A DNA stretch of 64,000 nucleotides from Dugong dugon (lineage: Eukaryota > Chordata > Mammalia > Sirenia > Dugongidae), in assembly GCA_030035585.1 (NCBI GenBank), contig CM057462.1, forward strand, positions 61,724,734-61,788,733, in the 5' to 3' direction. Below, piece after piece: positions 1 through 9,849 of the stretch (within the stretch, counting starts at the first letter, position 1; each line of letters opens with the position of its first letter). The position numbers were made by a program, and so were the translations under genes. A model generated the notes under the pieces. That model saw only the letters and a list, made by a program, of their open reading frames with translations. It ran no database searches and was not told the origin of the DNA.

Positions 1-977
1 AGGAAAGAGACTATTCAAATCACCTATTAGCATATGAAAAGGTTCTCACCGTCTCTAGTCATCATGGAAATACAAAATAAAATCCTGATGAGATACACAC
101 TACATAAGCCACCAGAATGGCCAGGATTGATAAACGGACTTCACCTGTGTTGGTGAAGACGTAGAGCAACTGCAACTCTCATACATTGCTGGTAAGAGTG
201 CAAATTGGTACAACCTTGGGAAACTGTTGGACTGAACACCCTACGACCCCAACGCCACTCCTAAGCACACGTTGTTATCGTGGTTGTTGTGAACTGCCAT
301 TGAGTCAGCCCCTGATTCATGGTGACCGCATATGTTATCGAGTAGAACTGCTCCATAGGGTTTTTTGGGATGTAATCTTTACAGAAACAGTTCGCCAGTC
401 CTCTCTTCTGGGGAGCTGCTATTAGGTTAGTAGCTGATTGCAAATTGCTTGTGCCAACAAAGATGTGTACATATGTGCACCACAGGCATCTACAAGAATG
501 TTCATGGCAACACTATTTGTAATAGCCCCAAAAGGAAAGAACTCAAACGTCCAACAACAGTGCAACAGATTTTTAAAAACTGTGGTGTATTCATGTAATG
601 GAACACTATACAACAATGACGATCAGTGGATTACTGCTATATTCAACATCATAGATGAATCTCACAGGTAACCTGTAGAGTGAAAGAAGCAAGACTCACA
701 AAAGTACAAGCTGGTTGATTCTATTTACGTAAAGTCCGATAACAGGCAAAAACCAGTGTATGATGATCATGGTCTCAACAATGGCTACCTCTGTCAGGTA
801 ATGATTAGGAGGAGGCACAAGGGAGGTTTCTGGATTGCTTGCAGTGTTCTATACCTTGATTTGGGTGGTAGTTACATAGGTGTGTTCACTTTGTAAAAAT
901 TCATTGAGTCCTTCCCTTATGATTGCTGCATTTTTCCTTACGTATGCTATAATTTAAAAAAGTTTAGAAAAAAAATT
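1..977 (+). mobile_element. Old L1 (L1M-type) 3' end, interrupted by an AfroSINE
   Basis: The sequence follows the mammalian L1 3' region in order: GAGCAACTGCAACTCTCATA near 170, the CAATGGAACACTATACA-type block near 600, GAGTGAAAGAAGC near 680, GTGTGTTCACTTTGTAAAAA near 880 and an A-rich tail near 960. An AfroSINE at 272-462 splits it. It has no coding capacity. Confidence 0.8.
272..462 (-). mobile_element. AfroSINE (antisense) inside the L1 relic
   Basis: The minus-strand unit is recognised by GCCATTGAGTCAG near 297, the TAGAACTGCTCCATAGGGTT block near 343 and the tRNA-like head complement GGTTAGTAGCTGATTGC near 425. L1 sequence resumes on both sides, so the SINE is the younger of the two. 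Confidence 0.8.
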
Positions 978-999
978 TCCATTTTTCTTGAGCTAGCTT

Positions 1000-1682
1000 G
1001 CATGCATTACTATTCCTTATAACCAAACACCTCTTGACCAAGCCAAGACTCCAATCTCCCTTGCCTGCACTATCTCCTGTAACTCCTGGACCAACACCTG
1101 TTGCTTTTGTCACACTAAATAGAAGTCCCACGCCGGCCTTGCCTACCTGAAGCTCCCCAACCCCTGGCACACACTGTGTAATTGGCCTCTGCAACATAAC
1201 TTTCTTAAAATGCTGTCTTGACACAGTTTTGAAGCCCCTTCTTGAGCAGCTCATTAAGTCCACTCTCCCACCTCTCCCCTTTATCAGGTTCTCACACTCC
1301 TGGGCCACTATGCACCCATCGTTTAATTGCCCCAGGGTCAGGTGCCCAGCAACTAGGGACAGCCCTTATGAGCCCGGAGCCCGCAGAATTATTCAAAACG
1401 CCCAATCCCCAGGAAATCCGTGAAATCTAGCTAACCCACTGCCATTCATATGCCATCTCCTACAATTTCAACATGTTGCCATGTCCCTGAGTGTAAGCCC
1501 CTGTGTGTCCTGCATCATGGCGTGCTGTCCCTCCCTGTCTCCGGGAACTGTGAGTATAAAAAGCCTGGTTACTTTTCATGGCTGCCCTGACTCCTCTTTC
1601 CTGTGTGGCGCCTGACTTGCCATCCCACAAATCTGTTAGAATAGCCTCCTCCGAATAACTTCTGCTTTCCATTCCACCTTCT
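1000..1682 (+). mobile_element. Probable old ERV1-like solo LTR
   Basis: A promoter-like box GAGTATAAAAAGCC (about 1551) is followed about 100 bp later by GAATAACTTCTGCTTTCC (about 1653). This resembles the TATA-to-polyadenylation-signal arrangement of gammaretrovirus-like LTRs, although the expected AATAAA is changed to AATAAC. Termini and target-site duplication could not be fixed. It could be another unique or ancient sequence. Confidence 0.4.
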
Positions 1683-1687
1683 GCCTT

Positions 1688-1890
1688 ACCCTATGCCTTG
1701 TTCTTTCTCACCATTCTTCAAAACTCAGCTCAAACCTCTTCTTCTCCAGGAAGCCCTCCTGCTTGTGCCACACCACTCGTGTGGCTCTTTCTCACCTTCC
1801 ATGTGTTCTTGCTATGGGTACTATGACCTACCTTCCTATCCCACTGGGCGTGGCCTCCTGAGAGACAGGTCCTTGTCTCTGCAGGGATCA
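1688..1890 (+). mobile_element. L2 LINE 3' fragment
   Basis: The L2 landmarks CTCAGCTCAAACC and CCAGGAAGCCCTCCTGC occur, followed by CTCCTGAGAGACAGGTCCTTG, the position of the L2 'gagggcagggacc' block. It is strongly diverged. Confidence 0.65.
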
Positions 1891-1927
1891 TAAGGAGTGA
1901 TTCTTGGTAGGAAGGTTTGAGACACTA

Positions 1928-2680
1928 GGACCTCATTCATTCATTTACCCTGCCAAATCACCAACAGTCATTTTGTGTCTACGGTGTGCCAGACCCATGC
2001 TAGGTTCCAAAGAATAGCAAAGCAGTCTAGCAGAAGTACCTGAAAAAGCCAAACTTGTTGCAGTCAAGTCAATTCCGACTCACAGCGACCCTATAGGACA
2101 GGGTAGGACTGCCCCATAGGGTTTTCAAGGAACAGCTGGTAGATCCGAACTGCCGACCTTTGGTTAGCAGCCGAGCTCTTAACCACTGTGCCACCAGGAC
2201 TTCTTCTAGCAGAACAGATGGACAATGATCACATAATCACACACATATATGCAATGACACCCAAGGATCTGGCTTGTGAAGGAAAAGTCCACATTGTTAT
2301 GAGATGGAAAGAGGGAGACCTGACCTCATCTGGGGGCTTGGAGAGGGCTTTCCTTAGAATGGGGGGTTTGAGGGGAGAAGGATGAGCTAGCTGACAACGA
2401 GTGGAGCAGGGGCAGAATGGGGAAAGGGAGTTCCAGGCAGACAGAAAAGTATGTGCAAGTGGGAAAAGGATGGCAGGTTCTAGAGGATAGCTTCTAAAAC
2501 CCAGAGGCCAGGGAGTGAGTGGCACAGGTGGCTGGAAGGCCAGGTGGGGCTAGACTGGAGAGGCCCTTGTGGGTTCTGAGTATGATTTGGGGATAGCACT
2601 GAGGGAAATGGGATGCCTCCCAAGATTTTAAGCAAGTAAGGTGCCCGTGATCTGGTGTGGGGTGGGGAGGGGCTGTGGTT
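1928..2680 (-). mobile_element. L2 LINE 3' fragment split by an AfroSINE
   Basis: Antisense L2 order is visible: CATTCATTCATTTACC, TGTGCCAGACCCATGCTAGG, then past the SINE GAGTTCCAGGCAGACAGAA near 2428 and TTTTAAGCAAGTAAGGTGCC near 2626. The order is the complement of known L2 3' sequence. Confidence 0.65.
2036..2204 (-). mobile_element. AfroSINE, short form, with 10-bp target-site duplication
   Basis: This is a well-preserved antisense copy (GTCAATTCCGACTCACAGCG, then CTCTTAACCACTGTGCCACC). The short form lacks the middle 'AGAAAGGCCTGGCAATC' or 'GTGGCAGTCTGCTTC' block. It is flanked by TCTAGCAGAA at 2026-2035 and 2205-2214, and inserted into L2. Confidence 0.93.
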
Positions 2681-3439
2681 TTGGCCACCTGGAAGTCCAG
2701 GGATGGACTTCCTGAGAGCTGGGTATTTCTGGCTTGCGCCTGCTTACCTACAACCTGGCAGTTCCCCATAGACGGGGACTGTAAGTTCCTTACCAGGGGA
2801 AGTGCCCAAGGGTAGCTGCTTGGCTGAGGAAGGTCCCTGTTCAGAATCACAGGTGCACCTCTAGGGAGTCATTGTATTATGTTATGATTTTTTGAAAAAA
2901 TGAACAGATGACCCAGCCTAGTCGTTTGGGGCAGTTGTACCCACGAGGGCTTCTGTGTTCTGACTCCAGGTGTTCATTCTGTGTCCTGATCTTGTTACTG
3001 AGCAGTTCTGGTTGAGTTCAGTCATTTTCTAGCTGGACAAGGCTGGGCAGAGGAGGTCAGCATGGACACTCAGAAGGGAGCTGGACACCTCACTGTGCAG
3101 TGTGGCTGCAGGGCATGCTGGGAAGAGAGTGGGGAGGAGCTGGAGAAGGAGGAGGGCACACTAGGACCAGAAGAGGGTAACAGGTAAAGAAGCACTTTTG
3201 GAGGCTAAGCCAGGGTGTGGTGCCTTTGGCCTGTGTGCAGGTTGGTGCTGAGATTCAGGGGAGGAGCTTCAAAAATGGCAGCAGAACCATGCTCAAAGTC
3301 AGGGGCCCTCTGACCTTCAGCACACAAGGCAAGGAAGAGACAGGTGGGCAGGGCAGGGCCAGCCCTGGGAAACACCTGTAGGACTGAGGGCCCTGGCCTG
3401 ATGGCTCAACACATGGAGGGCAAGGCTGTCAAGTGTAAT

Positions 3440-3672
3440 AAGAGCAAATTCTTCTGTGGTACTTACTACATGCCATACACTGTTCTAAGCACTTTACAGA
3501 TATCAATTAATTTAATCCTCGCAACTCTAACAGGTGTGCCCATTTTGTGGATGAGGAAACTGAGGCACAGGGTATTTTGCCCACGGTCACACAACTGATT
3601 AGCAGTTCCTAGGAAGCAAGTCCAGGTGGCCTGGCTCTGTGCCCACTCTCTTAGCCACCATATGCTAGGCTG
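3440..3672 (-). mobile_element. MIR SINE
   Basis: Antisense MIR core: CACTGTTCTAAGCACTTTAC, TTAATCCTCGCAACTC, GGATGAGGAAACTGAGGCAC and GGTCACACAACTG, in the expected order. Confidence 0.85.
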
Positions 3673-3944
3673 CCTTTCTGTGCTGAGACACCCACAGTGG
3701 GCCTGTGGAAAACAGAACCGCTGCAGCACCTTGGGAGGTCTGAACCTGGGATCCCAGGAGATCAAAGGCCTTGGCCTGGAAGAAAGGTGTCCTTCACTAG
3801 GTACTGGGAACCCCTTAGAATGACTGAGGGCCCCTGCAGACGGGCCTCAGTCTTCCCAAGATGCATGGAAAACACCGTCCCCTAAGCTCAGCTGGCAGGG
3901 GTGCTAGGCAGTGATGCTCGGGCTCCTATGGCCCATTCTCACAT

Positions 3945-4200
3945 CACTCATTCACTGATTCACTCAGCACTCATCCCGTGGAGCACTCACTATATGGGTG
4001 TTCTAGGTGCTAGGAGCATATCAATTAACAGCTGAGAGTCTTCCTTTCAGTGGTGTTGGGGAGAAAGGGAAGGACATTGAACACATACAATTATTTAATT
4101 ACAAACTGCAATAAGGGCTTTGTAAGAGAAAAACAAGGGGCTATGATAGCATTATTATAAGAAAGATGCCCTAGTCTTCCCTGGGAATGATTTCCTTAGG
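3945..4200 (-). mobile_element. L2 LINE 3' fragment
   Basis: Antisense L2 signals: CATTCACTGATTCACTCAGC, GAGCACTCACTATATGGG, TTCTAGGTGCTAGGAGCATA and a diverged 'aataagggctttgtaag' stretch. Confidence 0.6.
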
Positions 4201-4341
4201 CCTGTGATTTTCAGTGAAGTTCCATGGAACCCTAAGGTTTTAAGCAGGCTATTTTCAGAGCGATCTAAATGCTCAAGTTAAATTTGATTTTAAAAAAAGG
4301 GTGTGTGAATGCGGGCTTGCACGTGCACGTGTGTATGAACT

Positions 4342-4547
4342 GGATTCCCTGGGTGGTGTAAATGGTTAATGCTCTTGGCTGCTAACCCAAAGTTTGGAAG
4401 TTTGAGCCTACCCAGAGGCACCTCAAAAGAAAGGACTGGCAATCTACTTCTGAAAAATCAGCTACTTAAAACTCTATGGAATGTAGTTCTACTCTGACAC
4501 ATGTGGGGTAGCCATGAGTTAGAACTGACTCAATGGCAACTGGTTTA
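4342..4547 (+). mobile_element. AfroSINE, long form, with 10-bp target-site duplication
   Basis: Sense copy with tRNA-like head (CCCTGGGTGGTGTAAATGG), the RTE-like middle (AAGGACTGGCAATCTACTTC) and tail ACTGACTCAATGGCAACTGG. TGTATGAACT occurs at 4332-4341 and 4548-4557. Confidence 0.92.
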
Positions 4548-4641
4548 TGTATGAACTACACATTTTTTAAAGCACACTTGTATCCTCAAATGTGCTGTAC
4601 ACAATGCAGACTGCTAGCTCATTCAGGTATTGACAAATTAC

Positions 4642-4660
4642 CTTTTTTTTTTTTTTTTTT
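4642..4660 (+). repeat. T homopolymer
   Basis: A run of about 19 T upstream of the SINE at 4679. It is too far from the SINE to be its tail. Confidence 0.85.
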
Positions 4661-4678
4661 GTGAGGACCTTGGAATGA

Positions 4679-4843
4679 AAGAGCCCTGGTGGTACAGTGG
4701 TTAAGAGCTTGGCTGCTAACTAAAGGTTAGCAGTTCGAATCCACCAGCTACTCCTTGGAAACTCTGTGGGGCAGTTCTACTCTATCCTACAGGGTCGCTA
4801 TGAGTCAGAATCGACTCAAAGGCAGTAAGTTTGGTTTGGTTTG
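4679..4843 (+). mobile_element. AfroSINE, short form
   Basis: GAGCCCTGGTGGTACAGTGG head, CAGTTCGAATCCACCAGC B-box region, then directly CTCCTTGGAAACTCTGTGGG and the TTTGGTTTGGTTT tail. A T19 run sits just upstream (4642-4660). Confidence 0.93.
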
Positions 4844-5526
4844 GGATAAATTTTGCCAGTCATTTCTGAGCAGTTATTCAAGTTTATTGTAAATATGTCA
4901 CTGATTGGGAAGGATGCAAACCAACAATGTTTTCATTTTATTTTTTAAAATTCAAGGGTGCACCTGTTGGGCAAATTTGTTTAGTTGGATTCACCATAAA
5001 TTATTTTTTATGAATTATGATTTTCTTGCTATTAGTAGCCAAGACAAACTACAGAAATGCATTGAAAAGTATTGAATCCTGAGGCCAATGTCGGACTTCA
5101 AGTATTCATCCTTAGTCTCGGACGTCAAATTGTCACAGCCACCATTGTCTTTATTAAGTTTTTTAAATGATAAGTAAATGTTAGATATCTGAAAGTGTAC
5201 ATTATCTGTATTTTAAATATTGATATTCTGGGTAGGATTTCAATTTAAAAAATAAGATTGAAAATGTCTACTTTGGAGGTGTTGGAGACCTGGGCTGTCT
5301 CCTTGCTGTTCCCTCCCCAGTTCAATCTCAGGCCTTCCCCCAACGTTTCCACCCCCACCACCCTCCCAAGGCTTCTCATTCCCTGATGGACTGGAAATTC
5401 TTAATGGACAACTCATCACTCTAGAGGGAAGACACAGCCTAAGGAGAACTAGGACAGAAGCAGGTCCTCAAACCAGGAGGAAAAAGGCTCCAAGCCCCAA
5501 GCCTTCACCGAGCTCTGGCCCTTTTT

Positions 5527-5542
5527 CCAGAACCATGGACAG
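5527..5542 (+). promoter_or_regulatory. RE1/NRSF (REST)-like motif in intron 2
   Basis: The plus strand reads CCAGAACCATGGACAG. Against the published 16-base RE1 core TYAGMRCCNNRGMSAG it fits at every position except the first (C for T). It lies 58 nt from the exon edge on the intron 2 side. REST silences many neuronal receptor genes outside neurons, so the context is plausible. Binding is inferred, and conservation was not checked. Confidence 0.5.
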
Positions 5543-5591
5543 CAAACAGCCCCACCTCTCCACAGGCGGGAAGAAAACCAAGCTGAGGCTG

Positions 5592-5600
5592 CATACTCAC
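5592..5600 (-). promoter_or_regulatory. GRIK3: Splice donor of the GRIK3 exon
   Basis: The minus strand reads AAGAAGG|GTGAGTATG. The exon ends with the first base of a codon expected to be completed as Ala by the next exon. GTGAGT is a strong 5' splice site. Confidence 0.88.
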
Positions 5601-5777
5601 CCTTCTTGGTGGCTTCAAAGCTGTCATGGAAGTGGATCCTCTGGATGTCGTAGGTCAAGGTTGTGTTGGGCAGCAGAGTCCTGTTCCTGTTGATGATGTT
5701 GGCAGAAAATCGAAAGGCGTGCTCCTCCGCATTCATGACCTGGGCGTTGGGGCCATCAGTATACTCAAAGATTCCTC
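5601..5777 (-). CDS. GRIK3: Kainate-type glutamate receptor exon (GRIK3 exon 2)
   Basis: This exon encodes part of the extracellular amino-terminal domain of an ionotropic kainate receptor subunit, a glutamate-gated cation channel of neuronal membranes. The minus strand reads 58 complete codons plus two split codons (177 nt). It starts [20 protein letters not shown] and ends HDSFEATKK, bounded by an AG acceptor (5778-5779) and a GTGAGT donor (5595-5600); both flanking introns are phase 1. Two N-glycosylation sequons are visible, NRT and NTT. The segment [14 protein letters not shown] and [12 protein letters not shown] fits GRIK3 as recalled. GRIK1 and GRIK2 differ strongly in the first third. 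It corresponds to roughly residues 39-97 of the subunit, directly after the signal-peptide exon. A Thr stands where Ala is recalled in human GRIK3. The frame is fully open. Gene identity rests on memory of the family, not an alignment. Confidence 0.93.
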
Positions 5778-5820
5778 CTGCAGGAGATAAGAAAAACAGT
5801 GTGTGGGGAAGCAGAAGGGG
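5778..5820 (-). promoter_or_regulatory. GRIK3: Splice acceptor and polypyrimidine tract of the GRIK3 exon
   Basis: Read on the minus strand, a pyrimidine-rich stretch with a run of five T (complement of 5793-5797) leads to CTCCTGCAG and then the first exon base. CAG precedes the exon, and using it preserves the expected Gly codon split G|GA. This is a canonical U2-type acceptor. Confidence 0.88.
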
Positions 5821-5924
5821 GTGCTCTAACAAAGATGCTTAGCTCAGAAGGTTTTATGGGCAAGGTTTCTCCCCCTAAATGTTCAATAATACCCTAGATA
5901 ATTCTCATACGTAGAAATTGTGCT

Positions 5925-8268
5925 GGAGCATAGGAAATATGAAAATCTGCCTAGTTCTTTTCACTCAACTATCAAATTCCTGATAACCGGGCCTGACAAG
6001 GATGGTCCCCACAAACAGAATTACCAGCTTATTAATATTGCCGTGAAAATTTTCAATAGCGTGCTGGCAAATGGAATCTACCAGAATATTACAAGGATAA
6101 CATACCATGACCATGTAGCGTTTTATTCCAGGAACGTAAGGGTGGTTCAATATAAAGAAATCTATGACTATCATTCCATCACATGTTCAAAAGAGAAAAA
6201 AAATATGATAAACCTGCAACATTCAGAAAGGCATTTGATAAAATCCAATTTCTACCCCTGTTAAGAATGTTTAATAAAACAGCACCAGAAAAGATACTTC
6301 CTTGAAGCATCTTTAGCTCAAATCAACCTCCAATATCTCCAATATTATACTAAGGGTGAAACACTAGAGGCATTCCCATGAAAGAGGAAAAAAAAAAAAA
6401 AACAATGGGAAGGGGGTAAGAATTCACACTCACACTGTTAACCACTGAAATAAGAAAGAAAAAAGAATTAAGAGGCACAACTATTGGAAAGACAAAATTC
6501 TTATTTGCAAATGATATAAATGCCTTTTTCAAACCCTTAAGATAATCTTCTAAACATGAAAACTAGTCAGAGCTAATAAGGGAGTCAAGTTAAACGCCGA
6601 GTTCACACAAATTAATAATGTTTCTTTATATCAGCAACCACCAGTAAGAAAACTTAATGACACCATGAAAATACTCAATAACTAATAATAAGCCAAATAC
6701 GAAATGTACAATTCCAGTATTTAAAAATGACAAGAACAAAAACACTTTTAGGGAGATACATAAAAGTAAACTTAAATGTTGTGTTCCTGGATAGTAGGGT
6801 TCAATGGTAGAGGTGTCAATTTTCTCCAAATTCATTTTTCAGTTTAGTACAATTCCAATCAGAATCATGAAGGGATACTTCTTTTGCTTGGTAAGATGAC
6901 TTTAAAATGCACCTGGAAGGCTAAACAGGAAATAACAGCCAAGACATGTTTTAAAAAGAAGGCTTAGAGGTGATGAGTACTGCCAGATTTAAAAATGTAT
7001 CAAAAGCCAAGTAATTAAAACCACTTTATGATGGCAAATGAAAACACACAGATGGATGGAGTGATATTAAAACAATCCAGAAGCAGACTCATGATAAAGG
7101 TGGATATTTTCAATCAACAGGTAAAAGCTGAATTATTCTTTAATCATGCTGAGATAATTATTCAATTATTTGGGAGAAATTTAAGCTGAATTAGAATCTT
7201 AATCCGTACATCAAAAATAAATTCCAGATGGCTGAAAGATTAAATAGTAATCAACTAAGGGAAGGAGGAAGGAAAACACAATAAAAGTACCAAAAAAGAA
7301 AATACAGATGAATATTATACAATATCTTGGTGGAGGAGATCTTTCTAAGCATTTCAACAAGGGCAGAAACCATAGGAGAAGATTGGTAACATCACAGAAA
7401 TAATATAAAACTTCCATATATCAAAATGACCATAAACAAAAGTAAATGGAAAACGACAAACTTGGAAAAATATTTGTAACATATACGGCAGCATAAAGGT
7501 TGCCATTCATATTTTATAAAAGGCACTTAAAGCTCAGCCAGGAATAAGACAAATATTCCAATAGAAAAATGTGCAAAAGACGAGTGTGGATGTTTCACAA
7601 GAGGAAAAAAATAGTACAAATAAAGTATTAACATATGAAGAAAGGTGCACCTTCACTAATAATCAAATAAATGCCACTTAAACAAATATCAAAATATCAT
7701 TTTTTTGCCCATCCAACTGGTAAAGATATAGAATAATTTATAACACCTAGCTGTGGCAAGGGTGTCTGGAAACACGCATTTGCTTAACTGTTGGTTAAGT
7801 GGAAACACACATCTAGCTTCTTGTGATGACAGTTCGAAAAAATATCAAAAGACTCAGCATTTCAGTTCCTAGGAATTGACTCCAACAGCAATGAACGCAC
7901 ATTCTGTATTGCAAGCATGTTACTTACAAAAAGGGAGGGGAGACTACAAAGATCTTAAACATCCAACACCAGAGAAACAGTAAATACATTGCAGTATATC
8001 CACGTAATAGCAGAAATCTAATGATGTGGCAAGTATCAATGACACGTTTTTAAGTGAGAACGAAGGCTATAAAGCAAGACGTGCAGTATGGCCCCATCAC
8101 AGGAGGAGGAGGAGGAGGATGAAGGGTGTATATGCACTGATGTAAGAACAGAAGGCATTTAAAAACAATACAAGTGAATAGTACTGTGCGGTGGATGATG
8201 AGTTGTTTTTATTTTGTTCTTTGTGTTTTTCTATGTTTTCCAAATTTTATAAATAAACCTTTATTCTT
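5925..8268 (+). mobile_element. Old L1 (L1M), ORF2 remnant to 3' end
   Basis: A degenerate reverse-transcriptase stretch is readable at 5920-6264 (ANGIYQNITRITYHDHVAFY, matching the L1 '[20 protein letters not shown]' region). Further ORF2 and 3'UTR landmarks run to TTTCCAAATTTTATAAATAA near 8240. It has many stops and small indels and is coding-dead. Confidence 0.75.
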
Positions 8269-8700
8269 TTTTAAAATTAACTTTACTGAATTACTATTTA
8301 CATTTCACAAAATTCACCCTTTTAAGTGTGCAATGATTTTTAGTAAATTTACTGAGTGGTGTGACCATCGCCCCAATCCAGTTTTAGAACCTATTCGTCA
8401 TCCCAGTAAGATCCCCCGTGCCCATTTACAGTTAATCACTGTTCCTACCCCTGCCCCAGGCAACCACTAATCTATTTTCTGTCTCTAGAGATTTGCCCTT
8501 TCTGGACACTTCAGATAAATGGAATCAGGCACTATGGAGTCTTCTGCATCTGGATTCTTTCATTTCGCATAATGTTTTTGAGGTTTACCCATGTTGTAGC
8601 ATGTGTCAGTACTTCATTCCTTATTATTGCTGAATAGTTTTACTTTGTGTGGATATACCATACTTTATTTATCCACTCACCAGTTGATGGGTATTCGGAT
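8268..8700 (-). mobile_element. Old L1 3' end, antisense, tail-to-tail with the previous L1
   Basis: Reads as the complement of an L1 3'UTR: AATTCACCCTTTTAAGTGTG, CCCAGGCAACCACTAATCTA, TTTCATTTCGCATAATG and GGATATACCATACTTTATTT. It begins where the sense L1 ends. Confidence 0.75.
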
Positions 8701-8879
8701 TGCTTTAATTCTTTGAAATTAAAACCAAACCAACCAACCAAACAAAAAACAGTGAATGTTTTAAAAAATGAACAAATACATGTCCCCCCACCCCCAGAGT
8801 ACTATGGCAGGCTTATAATTTGCAACACGGAAGTGTGCATGCATATGGGTCTGTGTGCACATGCATACACTTGCTGAGC

Positions 8880-9455
8880 ACATGCATTAAGAAAAAGAAG
8901 AATGCATATCAAGACATTTTAAGAAGAGTTTTTCTCTGAGTGGTAGGGTTATAGTTGACATTAATTTCCTTCTTTATGTTTTTCTGTATTTTCAAAAAGT
9001 TCTGCAGTGAACATGTGTTATATTTCTAATCAGAATAACCATCCTGTGATTGTGCATACGTGTTTGATGGAAAATAAATGATCAAAATACCATATGACCC
9101 AGTAATTTCATTTCTAGGAATATAAATTTAGAAAAAATTGGAGACACAAAAACACATTTACATTTAAGGATATTCTTAACATAATATTGAAAAAAACAGG
9201 AATAACTTAATGTCCAAAAGCAGGATATTAATCAGTAGATTAAAACCCACCCATATGGCAGGACAACTTGTAGGCTTTGACAATCAAGGTATAGGATGAC
9301 ATGATTCTGTGCCCAGGATTGGCTTCAAAATAAGATGGGCGAGGTGGAGGTGAAGGGGGTGCAGATGGGGCAGAGAGGCCATGGGTTGATGGTTGTTGGG
9401 AACGAGTGATGGGTGCATGGGGTTCATTATATTATTCTCTCTACCTCTATATTCC
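8880..9455 (+). mobile_element. Old L1 3'UTR fragments
   Basis: Two or three sense pieces: CTGAGTGGTAGGGTTATAG and TTTTTCTGTATTTTCAAAAA (8935-9000), ACCATATGACCCAGTAATTT (9089), and GGTGCATGGGGTTCATTATA (9411) followed by TTATTCTCTCTACCTC. Family assignment is approximate. Confidence 0.6.
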
Positions 9456-9836
9456 ACCACCCGTCTGTCAGTTTGTTGCACTGTGGGGGCTTGCATGTTG
9501 CTGTGATGCTAGAAGCTATGCCACTGGTATTTCAAATACCAGCAGAGTCACCCATGAAACTCAGGTTTCAGCAGAGCTTCCAGGCTAGGGCAGACTAGGA
9601 AGAAAGGCCTGGCAATCAACTTCCGAAAATCAGCCAATGAAGATGCTATAGATCACAACAGAATATTCCAATAGAGTACTGCAGGATGAGTTCCTAGGGT
9701 TGGAATTCACTCAGAATATACAGTGGTAGCAGCAAACAGCCTCGAGAACACCATGATTGTGAAGTTGGTGCAGGACCGAGCAACATTTTGTTCTGTTGTA
9801 TACGGGGTCGCCATAAGTCGGAGCTGATTTGATGGA
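9455..9836 (+). mobile_element. Internally deleted, non-autonomous RTE copy
   Basis: The left part (CCCGTCTGTCAGTTTGTTGC, GTTGCTGTGATGCTAGAAGC, TTTCAGCAGAGCTTCC) corresponds to the RTE 5' region as recalled. The right part from about 9745 (ATTGTGAAGTTGGTGCAGGA, TTCTGTTGTATACGGGGTCG) is the RTE 3' terminus seen in the copies at 21425, 25101 and 60094. All coding sequence between them is absent. A second such deletion derivative lies at 59590-59825. Confidence 0.7.
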
Positions 9837-9849
9837 AACTAATAACACC

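Larger units (their letters stand above)
1..5600 (-). other. GRIK3: GRIK3 intron 2, 3'-incomplete portion
   Basis: Everything below the exon lies downstream in the transcript, so it is the start of intron 2. It holds L1, L2 and MIR relics, AfroSINEs and a probable LTR, listed separately. Nothing recognisable was seen in about 2690-3430. From 4844 to 5590 there is AT-rich unique sequence and then GC-richer exon-flanking sequence. Confidence 0.75.

Noticed and set aside
4679-4760. tRNA gene
   Set aside because: The tRNA-like head is the 5' end of an AfroSINE; the same sequence recurs with RTE-like tails throughout the window.
5601-5777. Assignment to GRIK1, GRIK2 or a pseudogene
   Set aside because: The [15 protein letters not shown] segment fits GRIK3 and not GRIK1/2 as recalled. 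Intact splice sites and open frame argue against a processed or decayed copy.
5449-5832. The 127-codon minus-strand open frame as a whole protein
   Set aside because: Only the central 58 codons are exon. The ends run through canonical splice sites into intron, and the Met start is intronic.
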